From assembly GCF_043633585.1 (NCBI RefSeq), contig NZ_CP141832.1, forward strand, positions 744,001-808,000: 64,000 bases of DNA, given 5' to 3'. The DNA comes from Lacrimispora sinapis (lineage in GTDB: Bacteria; Bacillota; Clostridia; Lachnospirales; Lachnospiraceae). The notes under the pieces are model-generated. The model saw only the letters and a list, made by a program, of their open reading frames with translations. It had not been told where the DNA came from and made no database searches. This document shows positions 34,247 to 43,989 of this stretch, piece by piece; position 1 is the first letter of the stretch; each line of letters begins with the position of its first letter. A program made the translations under genes and the position numbers.

Positions 34247-35527
34247 ATGACCATACACGTTGTTCAGCCCGGTGAGACCATTGATTCCATATCAGAATTT
34301 TACAAGATCCCTGTTGACAGATTAATATTAGAAAACGGAATAACAAACCCTGAGAATCTGGCAATAGGCCAAACCATTGTGATCGTCCAGCCGGAAACAC
34401 TCTACACGGTCCAGGAAGGCGATACACTGGACAGCATTGCAGAGCAGTACCGCATTACCCCAATGGAACTATTGAGAAATAATCCACATCTTTCCGATGG
34501 AGCACTGTATCCAGGGGAAACCATAGTCATCACTTATCAAACCGATAGAACTAAGACCATTGCTACCAGTGGTTATACTTTTTCTTACATAGAAAAATCT
34601 GTATTAATAAAAACACTTCCTTTTTTGACCTATTTAACGATATTCAATTACAGGGCTACGAGGGAAGGCGATATCATCACCATAGGTGATGATACAGAAC
34701 TGATCTCCCTGGCTTCCTCCTATGGTGTGGCGCCCATGATGTTTGTTTCCACCATTACGGAGGAGGGAATGGTGAATCTTGAAACAAATAATGTGATTTT
34801 AAATAATCCGCTGATTCAGGACCGGATCATTCGCAATGCGCTTGAGATCCTAAAGGAGAAAGGGTATTATGGGATCAATCTTTATGTGGAAGAGATTACC
34901 TATGACAACATAAATAAAATTTCAGCTTATATAAAAAAAGCCTCAGAGGTATTTCATTTAGAAGGTTTCAGAGTCGTCATTACCATAACGCCTGCAGTGG
35001 CTCTAGGTGCTTCCAACATTGGCTTTGAGAGAGTTGACTATTCGCAATTATCAGGTTACGTGGAAGGAATCATATTTGCTTCGTATGAATGGGCCAGGAC
35101 GTTCAGTTATCCAAGCTCTCTTTTTCCGGTTAATGTTACAAGAGATTTGTTAAATTATGCAGTCAGCATTATTCCTTCGGAATTGATCTTTTTGGGAGTC
35201 ACCACGCTGGGGTATGATTGGACACTCCCCTACATTCCCGGTGCAACAGGAGCAGATGCGATATCCAATGAAAATGCCATAAGATTTGCAGCAGATAACG
35301 GGATACCGATACAATTTAATGATGCGGCACAATCCTCTTATTTCTATTATACGGACAGCGATGGGACGATGCATATTGTATGGTTTAAAGATGCAAGAAG
35401 CTATGCGGCGAGAGTCGGTCTGGTAGCTGAATTTAACCTTCAGGGCTTATCCATTTGGACCATAATGAGATTTGATGCCCAAATGTGGCTGATCATTAAT
35501 ACACAATATTACATTGAGAAGCGTTGA
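34247..35527 (+). CDS. LysM-domain GH18 glycosidase, spore cortex/germination type (SleL/YaaH-like)
   Basis: A 426-aa protein: two N-terminal LysM repeats (HVVQPGETIDSISEFYKIP, then TVQEGDTLDSIAEQYRI) and a C-terminal family 18 glycoside hydrolase barrel (~100-426). No signal peptide, as in spore-coat YaaH/SleL proteins, which act on cortex peptidoglycan during germination as N-acetylglucosaminidases. The canonical DxxDxDxE motif is not obvious: the equivalent strand ends in ...GINLYVEEITYDN, with fewer acidic residues, so activity may be altered. The ATG at 34247 follows GAGGGG. Confidence 0.82.
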   Translation: MTIHVVQPGETIDSISEFYKIPVDRLILENGITNPENLAIGQTIVIVQPETLYTVQEGDTLDSIAEQYRITPMELLRNNPHLSDGALYPGETIVITYQTDRTKTIATSGYTFSYIEKSVLIKTLPFLTYLTIFNYRATREGDIITIGDDTELISLASSYGVAPMMFVSTITEEGMVNLETNNVILNNPLIQDRIIRNALEILKEKGYYGINLYVEEITYDNINKISAYIKKASEVFHLEGFRVVITITPAVALGASNIGFERVDYSQLSGYVEGIIFASYEWARTFSYPSSLFPVNVTRDLLNYAVSIIPSELIFLGVTTLGYDWTLPYIPGATGADAISNENAIRFAADNGIPIQFNDAAQSSYFYYTDSDGTMHIVWFKDARSYAARVGLVAEFNLQGLSIWTIMRFDAQMWLIINTQYYIEKR

Positions 35528-35552
35528 ATGCATCAAGGTGGAATCAGGAATA

Positions 35553-36263
35553 TCATGTTTGAGAATTTGACTTTTCGATAAAAGTGTAAATGGCATTTAT
35601 GGTTTGTTCCTGTTGTTCTTCCCGGCTGATGAACCCATCATGGTCTTTTTTTTGCTTTCCGTAATTCCCGAAGTTTGCATGATTGCCTCCGGTAATTGAC
35701 ACAACATTTTCCCTATAATTTATTTTGCTCATGTTCAGTACGCCGTCCTCGGTTCCATACACAGTAAGGACCTTTGACGGCGAAACGTCACCATAAATGT
35801 ATGCACCAAGGAGGATGGTCCCCTTTAATTTATCAGGATTCTTTTCCATATAGCTGCTTGCCATTGCCCCGCCCAAAGAATGTCCTCCCACATACCAGTT
35901 GGTTATCTCCGGAAATTTTTCATAGAACCGGTCTGCGGCGGAAGCATTGAATACTGCAAGATGAAAGGGCATCTTGACTAAAATGCAGGTGATTCCCTGA
36001 TCCGAAAGTTTGGACATCAATGGATAATAGGCAGCCGCCTCCACTTTTGCCCCAGGATAAAAAATCAGGGCAGTATTGGTTTTTTCTTTTGCAGGTATAA
36101 GGATGAAATCATCTTCCGCCTTTACACCATTGTTTTTCAATCCCGTTTGAAGCGCTGCAAGAGCCAAATCATCGGCTTTATAGTAATGGGAGCCATAGAT
36201 AAAAAAGCCTGAAACAAGTATCAAAAGAACACTGGTAAAAATAAAAAGGATTTTTTTAAACAT
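35553..36263 (-). CDS. Membrane-anchored alpha/beta hydrolase
   Basis: A 236-aa protein. An N-terminal hydrophobic helix (ILFIFTSVLLILVSGFFIYG) anchors it outside the membrane. The hydrolase core shows the nucleophile elbow GGHSLGGAMA (Ser), an Asp in YGTEDGVL and a His in GGNHANFG, a complete triad. Related proteins are carboxylesterases of unknown substrate. Monocistronic; the 310-bp region 36264-36573 upstream holds only a terminator for the next minus-strand gene. Confidence 0.8.
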   Translation of the reverse strand: MFKKILFIFTSVLLILVSGFFIYGSHYYKADDLALAALQTGLKNNGVKAEDDFILIPAKEKTNTALIFYPGAKVEAAAYYPLMSKLSDQGITCILVKMPFHLAVFNASAADRFYEKFPEITNWYVGGHSLGGAMASSYMEKNPDKLKGTILLGAYIYGDVSPSKVLTVYGTEDGVLNMSKINYRENVVSITGGNHANFGNYGKQKKDHDGFISREEQQEQTINAIYTFIEKSNSQT

Positions 36264-36518
36264 TGGAATGGTACGTCCCCTTTCTGAATCCGTTTGATTT
36301 CCTTTCTTTCCTCTTTAAAATAATCAAGATTTCAAATAATTATAACCACCAATTACCTTCCTATTCTCCTGCAATATGATTAAGAAAGAAAGCATATCAT
36401 GTTTTATTATAAAACAAAACCCATTGGAATGGCTTGTTTGTCATTGAAGTCGGAGTTTTGCATACTTTAAATATGGAACGCTCACGTTAGGACCAATAAG
36501 CGTGTTTTTGATAAAAAT

Positions 36519-36567
36519 CAAAACCAAGTCTGCCAAACATTATATTTGGGTCGGCTTGGTTTTTTTG
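36519..36567. terminator. Terminator below the serine hydrolase gene
   Basis: AAAACCAAG-TCTGCC and GGTCGGCTTGGTTTT pair around about 14 nt, with T tracts on both strands. Confidence 0.65.
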
Positions 36568-36573
36568 CGGAAT

Positions 36574-37908
36574 TTAATGGGGTTCCTTTTCCCCTTCTAA
36601 AAATCCCTGGAATTCAGTAAAATAGGTCTCCTCGATTTTCTTCATCCAAACAGTAATCTTCTCCCGGGACAGTTTCAGCATGATATGAATGGACCCCACA
36701 CATTCCCCCACCACCTGTACCGGAAGATAAAGAGAACTGGAATCGGCCCACACAGCCTTTACGGCAATCCGTTGCTCATAGCTTTCTAAGAGGCTGACTT
36801 TAGGCTCTTTGAATGAAAAAGGGATGGAAAAACGTTTCTCTGAACCGAAAAGGGTCAGCATCCCCTCTTTCTGGTCAAGACAAAGAGAGAGCTTATGAAA
36901 TCCTTTTTGATTGTCATAGAGCCGGTAAGATTCGTTCCATGAGCCGGGCGGGTCAAAATCTGTTGTTTGCCCCTTATGATTTTTAAAAACCTTTTTATCT
37001 AAAGGCAAAGCCTCCACGGCCTTGCCGATCATATTCAGGATCATCTGGTTTCCGCCTTTGATATTCTGGGTATCGGCGGTCACCACAAAGACCAGATCGT
37101 GCTGCGGATAAAAAAGGACATACTGTCCGCCCATGCCGTACATGGTAAACCCGTTTCGGATCCGCCAAAACTGATATCCATATCCCTGCTGCTCATCAAA
37201 GGTCTGTCCAAAATGGACCGTGGGAACCAGAAAGGACACAGCTTCTCTTAAATAACAGGCAAAGTCATCCTGTCCATAAAGGATCGTATCCATGCAGTAA
37301 CGCCCAAGCTTTAGAAGATCGGAGGGCAGAGCCATAAGACCAGAACCTCCCATCTCAGAACCAAAAGGGTCATGAATGATATAGGCTTCCTTTGAAAATC
37401 CGATTTGGTCCAGGCATTTTTCTCTTAAATAATCCAGCACTCCTTTTTGGGTCAGTTTCTTTACCAGAGCGGCCAGCGTGTGGCTGGAGGAAGTGTCATA
37501 AAGAAAGATTTGCCCGCTCCGGTGGGAGGGCGGAGTGATAAAAAAGCTTTCCACCCAGTTTTCATGGGAATGGACCTTGTACGTGGTGGAGGTGTGGCAG
37601 GTCTCCATGGACAGCATGTGGCGTATGGTCATTTCCTTTAACCAGGGGTGGGTGTTATCCGAACAGTATTCCGGAAAATAATCTACAATATGGTCCTCCA
37701 GCTTCAGCGTTCCCTCTGCACAGAGAAATCCTATGGCAATGGAACAAAAGCTTTTGGTAATGGAGAACATACGGTGCAGATCGGAGGGCCCATAGGGAGC
37801 CTGATACGCTTCCTTTCTTGTGATGCCGTTCCAGTCCATTAAAAAGCTGTGGATTGGAAGACCGCTTTTGGAAAGCCGGAGCCAAAGGGCTTCCGATAAT
37901 TTTTCCAT
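36574..37908 (-). CDS. Beta-lactamase-fold serine hydrolase (class C / DD-peptidase family)
   Basis: A 444-aa cytoplasmic protein of the beta-lactamase-related (AmpC/PBP4*) fold. The SxxK nucleophile motif is visible in MFSITKSFC, the YxN-equivalent near YDTSSSHTLAAL, and a C-terminal ~100-residue beta domain follows. No signal peptide. In carbohydrate loci such proteins are usually esterases; deacylation of sugar substrates is plausible here. The ATG at 37908 (after AAGGAAC) is preferred over an ATG at 37932 that overlaps the upstream regulator. It is downstream of and probably cotranscribed with the AraC-type gene. Confidence 0.8.
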   Translation of the reverse strand: MEKLSEALWLRLSKSGLPIHSFLMDWNGITRKEAYQAPYGPSDLHRMFSITKSFCSIAIGFLCAEGTLKLEDHIVDYFPEYCSDNTHPWLKEMTIRHMLSMETCHTSTTYKVHSHENWVESFFITPPSHRSGQIFLYDTSSSHTLAALVKKLTQKGVLDYLREKCLDQIGFSKEAYIIHDPFGSEMGGSGLMALPSDLLKLGRYCMDTILYGQDDFACYLREAVSFLVPTVHFGQTFDEQQGYGYQFWRIRNGFTMYGMGGQYVLFYPQHDLVFVVTADTQNIKGGNQMILNMIGKAVEALPLDKKVFKNHKGQTTDFDPPGSWNESYRLYDNQKGFHKLSLCLDQKEGMLTLFGSEKRFSIPFSFKEPKVSLLESYEQRIAVKAVWADSSSLYLPVQVVGECVGSIHIMLKLSREKITVWMKKIEETYFTEFQGFLEGEKEPH

Positions 37909-37921
37909 AAGGAGTTCCTTC

Positions 37922-40174
37922 TCATTTGGCATTGACTTTATCCCTCATTTCTTTTGGTGATACACCAAAATTCTTTTTAAATGCCCGCCGGAAAGAGGCT
38001 GCATTGTTGTAGCCAAGATACTGGTACAGGGTGGAAAGACTGGTATCTGTCTCGGAAATAATTTCCTTGGCTTTTGCCATCCGAAGCCGTTCCAGATAGA
38101 TGGAAAAGTTTTCAGAGACTTCCTTCTTAAACAGATAGCTGAAATAGTTTTCCGAGATACCGAATTCCTGGGATATCTTTGACAGACATAGATCCGGGTC
38201 ATGATAGTTGGTGTTGATGTATTCCTGGATCTTCAAAATCAGCTCATTTCCTTCCGAACCGCAGACATCGCATAATTCCAGCGCAATGGTTTCCAGAATA
38301 TTTAAGCTCATTTCTCCTTCAAACTGTTTGTCGATCATATCCAATAGCTTTAATTTTTCCGCAGGCATTCCCTCTGTCAGAAGGTTATGGCGTTTTTTAA
38401 ATACGGTGGCGCGCACATCGGAAACGAGCCAGCTAAGCTGGGTGTAGGAAAGGTTTTTCTTTTTTGTGTTTTCATTTTTTATAAGCTTGAACAGTTCCTG
38501 TACCTGGTCCTTATTTCCGCTGGAAATAAAACCGCTCAGCTGGACGGAAAGGCTTTCCGGATAGTAATAGACATCGTTGGATTGGTTCACATCACAGCTT
38601 AAAATGTATTTTTCCATAGTGGTGATGGATTTTGCTTCCTTGGCCTGCTGGTAGGATTTCCAGGTGTAGGAGATCATGCCGTTCCGGTCCCCGAACCCTC
38701 CGCTGATCCAGATTCCGTATTTTTCCAAAAGCTCCCGGTGGAGGGCGTTAAAGGTATCCTTGTTTTCCGCTATGACTGTCTCATAGGGAACTGTTTGGTC
38801 AGAAGCAATCAAAATAGCAAAGATCCGGTCGGACGGTTTATAAATATATCCTGTATTGGGATAATAGCGGCGCAGGGCTTCTCTTACCAGGGTGTCATAA
38901 TTTTGTATCAGCAGCTCCATATCATGGGAATGAATGTGGGTATCTTCGGAGGGAGATACCTCGGTATAAAGCACATGGTATTTTACTCCGGGCTGTTCCA
39001 GAGCCAGTTCATTGATGAGGTATTCTTTTTCTTCGTTGGTGGTGATGCTTCCCTCCATGATCCTCCGCATATAGGATTCCAGGACCATAGGCTTCTGCTT
39101 TTCCACAAGAAGGTTCAAAGAAGTTGCCACGGATTCCTTTAATACCAGTTCATTGTACAGCTGGGCCAGATACCGGCTTCCAAAGGAGGAGAAAATGATG
39201 ACCAGGATTCCTCCGGCCACAAAGGAAGCAATGGTGATGATGGTAAAAAAACGCTGGTAGGGCGTGATGGAGTAGTAAGCCTGATTCTCCGGCTGTACCA
39301 GGTAGTACGTCCAGTTATTATAAGAAGAAGAGACGGAGGTCACTAACATCTCCTGGCGGTTGTCCTTCGAGACCATATGGGCGATCTGATTCTTGTAATT
39401 TAAATTCTTTAAGGTGTCATAATCTGCCGCCTGTGCTCCGTCTGAGAAGAAGAACATGGGTTCCCCGTTCTTGTCGTAAGCGATCAAATATCCGTCTCCA
39501 TATAAATTAATGCCGGAAAAATATTCCGTTACCATATCATAGTCAAATAAATAGCACAGTACGTTGGTAGGCTTGCTTACCGAACGTATGGAATGGAACA
39601 AAGGATAAACATAGAGAAAATTTTTGGAATTCCCTTCAAAATCCGTCATGGGAGTGAAACGGTTCCAATGGGCTTCACTCAACAGTGCTTCCGAAAAGGA
39701 ATTTGGTTCCAAACGGTATTTTGTATTGTTTGCGGCAAAAAAATCAAAGTCTAAAAACATGGTGGAGGAGACCACATACCTGGATTTTTCCATGAAAATA
39801 AAGGAGTTGCTGATTGGAAGCAGCAACTCCACCGGAGTTACTGATTTTAAACTGCGCTGGGTCTGATAGCCCAGATAGTAAAATTCATTGCTCTCCTCTC
39901 TGGATAGACCGGATAAATTGTTAAATAGACGGTCGGAAGTGATCTGCTTCACCGCTGCGTTCATCAGTTCCATGGTGCTGTCAAGCTTTGTGACAGAGGC
40001 GGACATAGAAAGCCGGTTCTGCTGATTGATCCCATGTTTCACCTGTTTGTAGGATATGTAATACAGCGTCACTCCAATAATCAGGATGATCGCCAGAATA
40101 ATGGTATAGGAAAGAATTAATTGATTTTTAAATGGAATATCGTGATTTTGTTTGTTGTCATTTTTCATAGGCAC
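37922..40174 (-). CDS. Membrane-bound AraC-family transcriptional regulator
   Basis: A 750-aa regulator. TM1 (~19-39), a large extracytoplasmic sensor region (~40-295), TM2 (~300-325), a cytoplasmic linker, and a C-terminal AraC DNA-binding domain (~650-748: LSKISQEFGISENYFSYLFKKE and TDTSLSTLYQYLGYNNAASF). This layout is typical of clostridial regulators that sense extracellular sugars or solute-binding proteins. It is divergent from the ABC transporter at 40493, its likely target. Confidence 0.9.
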   Translation of the reverse strand: MPMKNDNKQNHDIPFKNQLILSYTIILAIILIIGVTLYYISYKQVKHGINQQNRLSMSASVTKLDSTMELMNAAVKQITSDRLFNNLSGLSREESNEFYYLGYQTQRSLKSVTPVELLLPISNSFIFMEKSRYVVSSTMFLDFDFFAANNTKYRLEPNSFSEALLSEAHWNRFTPMTDFEGNSKNFLYVYPLFHSIRSVSKPTNVLCYLFDYDMVTEYFSGINLYGDGYLIAYDKNGEPMFFFSDGAQAADYDTLKNLNYKNQIAHMVSKDNRQEMLVTSVSSSYNNWTYYLVQPENQAYYSITPYQRFFTIITIASFVAGGILVIIFSSFGSRYLAQLYNELVLKESVATSLNLLVEKQKPMVLESYMRRIMEGSITTNEEKEYLINELALEQPGVKYHVLYTEVSPSEDTHIHSHDMELLIQNYDTLVREALRRYYPNTGYIYKPSDRIFAILIASDQTVPYETVIAENKDTFNALHRELLEKYGIWISGGFGDRNGMISYTWKSYQQAKEAKSITTMEKYILSCDVNQSNDVYYYPESLSVQLSGFISSGNKDQVQELFKLIKNENTKKKNLSYTQLSWLVSDVRATVFKKRHNLLTEGMPAEKLKLLDMIDKQFEGEMSLNILETIALELCDVCGSEGNELILKIQEYINTNYHDPDLCLSKISQEFGISENYFSYLFKKEVSENFSIYLERLRMAKAKEIISETDTSLSTLYQYLGYNNAASFRRAFKKNFGVSPKEMRDKVNAK

Positions 40175-40417
40175 CGTTCCTTCGTTTATATAACCAAATT
40201 ATAGTATGAAATTGGCATAAAATCAATCAAATAGACGATAAATTAAAAACTGTATACGGATAGTAAAGAATGTACCCATAAAAAATGTTGATTTTCCGTG
40301 CGTTTTTAGTAAAAAAATGCCGGTCTGTTCAAAGAGCATGTAAAATGTGCATAATAAAATATAGTGGAAAATCACTTATTAGAGAAAAATGAACAACAAT
40401 ATTAAAATCTGTGCGTT

Positions 40418-40461
40418 GTCAAAGACATCTGCGGATGATATGATTGCATTGCGTCAAAGAC
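40418..40461 (+). promoter_or_regulatory. Direct repeats upstream of the sugar ABC operon
   Basis: GTCAAAGAC occurs at 40418-40426 and 40453-40461, 35 bp apart, in the 318-bp divergent intergenic region. Direct repeats are the usual AraC-type binding geometry. TATAGT-like boxes occur upstream (near 40361), but no clear promoter stands out. Confidence 0.35.
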
Positions 40462-40492
40462 GTGTAGCAAAATAATTGTTGGGAGGTTTCAT

Positions 40493-42076
40493 ATGAGAGT
40501 TAAAAAAATGCTTGCAGCCGGAATGGCTGTAACGATGGCTGCGTCTGTAGCCTTGAGCGGATGTTCCTCATCATCAGGCTCAAAAACAACCGGGGAGGCA
40601 ACAAACGCTGAATCAGGTTCTGCTGCTGGAAAAACAGCAAGCGGTGAAGTGAAGAAACCGGAAAAAATTACCATTATGGTAAACGGTACGGTAACGACAA
40701 AGCAGAACAACAGAGATGCCTTTGAAAAGAGATGGGAAGAATTGACCGGGATTGATTTAGAAATCATCCAGCCAGACCATGATGCATATTTTGATGTTCT
40801 GGGACAGACCTTTGCTTCCGGTCCGGAGAACTGGCCGGATGCCATTTTGCTTGCAGGAAGCTTTTATCCCGGTTATGCAGAAGAAGGTGCGCTTTGGGAC
40901 ATGACAGAGGCTTGGAACAACTCAGAGTTGAAGAAATCCGGCCGCGTCACCGATGAAAGCGTTATTGATAATATGAAACTTGACGGTAAGCTTTACGGAT
41001 TTCCTGTTACCAGAGGAAACGGCTGCATCACTTATGTAAAGAAAGCCTGGTTAGACAGATGCGGGCTGAAGGCACCGGAAACTTACGACGAATACTTAAA
41101 TATGTTAAAAGCATTTACCGAGGGTGACCCGGATGGTAATGGTGTCAACGGAGATACATATGGTGTTTCAGCAGCCGGATTTGTTGGACCGGAGGAACCA
41201 TGGACCAATTATCTTCCTGAGTTCTACCAGGATGCCAATCCTTCCTTTGTAAAAGGAGAAGACGGAAAATGGCAGGATGGATTTACACAGGATAATTTTA
41301 AAGCTGCCCTTAAGAGACTGAGAGATGCTTATGCCGCAGGGTATATTGACAAGGAAACGTTGACAAACGGAACCAAAGACTGCCGCAATAAATTTTATGA
41401 AGATAAATTCGGCGTGTTTACTTACTGGGCGGGAACATGGGCAACCAACTTAAAGAAAAACCTGGAGGCCAATGGCAGAGACGGAGAGCTGGTTCCGTTA
41501 AAGCCCATCAAGGAAGTAGGCAAGTATATTGAAAGAACTGCACCTGTATGGGCGATCACCTCTTCCTGTGAGAATCCGGAAGGCGTTTATAAATACTTTA
41601 TCGAATCCATGCTTGACGGAGGAGATACCCAGCTGCTGTGGAGCTACGGTGTGGAGGATGTCCATTGGTCTAAAAAGGCTGAGACCATTCTTGATAACAC
41701 CTATGAAGAAGGCGTGTTCCACATGAGAGAAAGTCTTGAGCATCCTGGAACACAGTATACCAAACAGCACATTGATCCAATGTTATCCATTGCAAATTGG
41801 GAAAATGATCCCGGAAGAGAAACTGTAAAAGCAGAAGCGAAAGAGTCTCAGACTGTGTTCAATGAGAACGCCAAACAGGCGATTATTATTCCGTCAACGG
41901 ATGTAATGGCAACTTACAACGGAGATCTAACGACCCTCAAGAACTCAATTGTTGCAGATGTTGTTGTACAGGGAGTTTCTATAGAAGACGCTTATGCACG
42001 CTTTGAAAAAGAAGGCGGAGCAGACTGGTCCAAGCAGATTGTAGATTCTCTCAATGAGCTTGAAGCCAAGAAATAA
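40493..42076 (+). CDS. Extracellular solute-binding lipoprotein (carbohydrate ABC transporter)
   Basis: A 527-aa lipoprotein with a lipobox ending at Cys24 (VALSGCSS), a Ser/Gly/Thr-rich linker and a family 1-type periplasmic-binding fold of the LplA/YtcQ size class. It captures oligosaccharides at the surface and passes them to the two permeases that follow. No ATPase gene is in the locus; as is common, a shared MsmK-type ATPase elsewhere probably powers it. TGGGAGG precedes the ATG. Confidence 0.92.
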   Translation: MRVKKMLAAGMAVTMAASVALSGCSSSSGSKTTGEATNAESGSAAGKTASGEVKKPEKITIMVNGTVTTKQNNRDAFEKRWEELTGIDLEIIQPDHDAYFDVLGQTFASGPENWPDAILLAGSFYPGYAEEGALWDMTEAWNNSELKKSGRVTDESVIDNMKLDGKLYGFPVTRGNGCITYVKKAWLDRCGLKAPETYDEYLNMLKAFTEGDPDGNGVNGDTYGVSAAGFVGPEEPWTNYLPEFYQDANPSFVKGEDGKWQDGFTQDNFKAALKRLRDAYAAGYIDKETLTNGTKDCRNKFYEDKFGVFTYWAGTWATNLKKNLEANGRDGELVPLKPIKEVGKYIERTAPVWAITSSCENPEGVYKYFIESMLDGGDTQLLWSYGVEDVHWSKKAETILDNTYEEGVFHMRESLEHPGTQYTKQHIDPMLSIANWENDPGRETVKAEAKESQTVFNENAKQAIIIPSTDVMATYNGDLTTLKNSIVADVVVQGVSIEDAYARFEKEGGADWSKQIVDSLNELEAKK

Positions 42077-42094
42077 GTTCAGGAAGGTTATCAT

Positions 42095-43054
42095 ATGAAT
42101 ATAAAGAGGAAAGGGCCTGCAGCAAATGCTGCAGGCGAAAATAAACGGCCTTTGTTAGTTTCTATCCGGTACTACAAGGGATTCTATCTGATGTTTTTAC
42201 CAGTGCTCATTTTTGCAATCGTGTTTCATTATTTGCCCATGCTTGGAATCCGGTATGCCTTCTTTTCTTACAAGGGCATCAAAGAGCCTGTGTTTGTAGG
42301 TCTTGCCCACTTTGAAAAAATGATGAACATGCCGGGATTTTGGAGTGCATTTGGTAATACGATTACGTTAAGTGTCATTAAGCTTCTGTTGAATACGGCA
42401 ATGGCTGTTGTGCTTTCTCTTATGCTCAATGAGATACGGTCCTTAACATTTAAAAAGGCGGCACAGACCATCGTATATCTTCCCCATTTTATGTCATGGG
42501 TTGTAACAGCTTCCGTATTTACACTGATTCTTTCTCCCACCAATGCCGGTCTTATCAACTCTATTTTAATAAAACTGGGCATTGTAAAAGAAGGGATTTA
42601 TTTCCTGGGTGACCAGAACTGGTGGCGTCCCATGTTCTATACCATCAATGTTTGGAAGGATACGGGCTGGGGGACCATCATATTTATCGCGACTCTATCC
42701 GGAATCAATCCGGAGCTTTATGAAGCGGCGTCCATGGATGGGGCAAACCGCTTTAACAGGCTTCGTTACATCACCCTGCCTGCACTGAATAATACCATCA
42801 TTACAGTCCTTATTTTGAATCTTGCAAAGGTTATGAATTTATTTGAGTCTGTATTCGTTATGCAGAATGATGCAGTAATTAAGAAAGCGGATGTACTGCA
42901 GACTTATATTTACACACAGACATTTAATTCCGGTGCTCTTCCTGATTACGGCTATACGACTGCAGTCGGTCTTACTTCCTCGCTGGTAGGCTGTTTCCTT
43001 GTTCTTCTATGCAACAAAGCCAGCCATAAGGTCAGAGGAAGAGGAATTGTGTAG
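42095..43054 (+). CDS. Carbohydrate ABC transporter permease (LplB-type)
   Basis: A 319-aa permease with about six membrane helices and the coupling-helix EAA motif ELYEAASMDGANRFNRLRYITLPAL (first part shown in the cell as YEAASMDGANRF). It pairs with the second permease to form the import channel for the solute-binding protein upstream (18-bp gap). Confidence 0.92.
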   Translation: MNIKRKGPAANAAGENKRPLLVSIRYYKGFYLMFLPVLIFAIVFHYLPMLGIRYAFFSYKGIKEPVFVGLAHFEKMMNMPGFWSAFGNTITLSVIKLLLNTAMAVVLSLMLNEIRSLTFKKAAQTIVYLPHFMSWVVTASVFTLILSPTNAGLINSILIKLGIVKEGIYFLGDQNWWRPMFYTINVWKDTGWGTIIFIATLSGINPELYEAASMDGANRFNRLRYITLPALNNTIITVLILNLAKVMNLFESVFVMQNDAVIKKADVLQTYIYTQTFNSGALPDYGYTTAVGLTSSLVGCFLVLLCNKASHKVRGRGIV

Positions 43055-43071
43055 GGGAGGAGGAGAAAAAC

Positions 43072-43908
43072 ATGAAAAAGAAAGCAACCGCATTTGATTA
43101 CATGCTGGTGATCATATTTTTAATCATATGTCTAATCATGATTATTCCCATATATAAAGTCCTGATCGATTCCTTTGATCTAAAGACTGCTTATGGTATG
43201 AAGCTGTTTCCGGAAGAATTCGGTCTGCAGGGATATATTTCCGTATTCACCAATCCTACCCTGTACCGGCCGTTTCTGGTTTCCTGCTTTACAACGGTGG
43301 TAGGGACGTTTACGGGCCTTGTCATTGCCACACTGGGAGCCTACGTGCTGATCCAGTGGAAGATGCCGGGAAGGACTCTGTTTGCGAATCTGATGCTGTT
43401 TACCATGATATTCAGCGGCGGTATGATTCCGACGTATCTGGTTATGAAATCGTTACATATCACCAATACCTTATTTGTAGTAATACTGCTTCCGGCAATC
43501 AATGTTTATAATATGGTTCTTATGAGAAACTTCTTTGAAGGGATTCCAGCCAGTCTGTTTGAATCCGCGGAGATTGACGGCTGTTCTCCTATGGGCATAT
43601 TTATTAAGATCGTACTGCCCCTGTCCAAAGCAGCGCTTACGGCAATCGGACTTATGTACGCAGTATCCTACTGGAACGATTATACCCATTATAAGCTGTA
43701 TATTACCAATGAAAATCTTTATAACTTCCAAATGAAGTTGAGGTCTGTTATAATGGGAAGTGACCTGCCTCAGGCAATCGGCGGAGCGACGGAGAACACG
43801 GTGAAAAATGCGGCGGTTATCGTTGCGATCCTCCCGTTTATGATCATTTATCCGTTCTGCCAGAAGTATTTCATCCAGGGTGTTAATATCGGAGCTGTAA
43901 AGGAATAA
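43072..43908 (+). CDS. Carbohydrate ABC transporter permease (YtcP/LplC-type)
   Basis: A 278-aa permease with six helices and the EAA loop LFESAEIDGCSPMGIF followed by KIVLPLSKAAL. Second channel subunit of the same importer. GGGGAGGAGG precedes the ATG. A leaky-looking terminator separates it from the GH43 gene 82 bp downstream. Confidence 0.92.
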   Translation: MKKKATAFDYMLVIIFLIICLIMIIPIYKVLIDSFDLKTAYGMKLFPEEFGLQGYISVFTNPTLYRPFLVSCFTTVVGTFTGLVIATLGAYVLIQWKMPGRTLFANLMLFTMIFSGGMIPTYLVMKSLHITNTLFVVILLPAINVYNMVLMRNFFEGIPASLFESAEIDGCSPMGIFIKIVLPLSKAALTAIGLMYAVSYWNDYTHYKLYITNENLYNFQMKLRSVIMGSDLPQAIGGATENTVKNAAVIVAILPFMIIYPFCQKYFIQGVNIGAVKE

Positions 43909-43922
43909 TGGGGTTCCGGCAG

Positions 43923-43954
43923 AAAAAAGGGGCAGAATTTCTGCCTCTTTTTTT
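43923..43954 (+). terminator. Intrinsic terminator between permease and GH43 genes
   Basis: An almost self-complementary run (AAAAAAGGGGCAGAA and TTCTGCCTCTTTTTT, one wobble) ending in Ts. It may lower expression of the hydrolases relative to the transporter. Confidence 0.65.
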
Positions 43955-43989
43955 AACAATTACTATCTTATGATACAGGGGGTAACACA

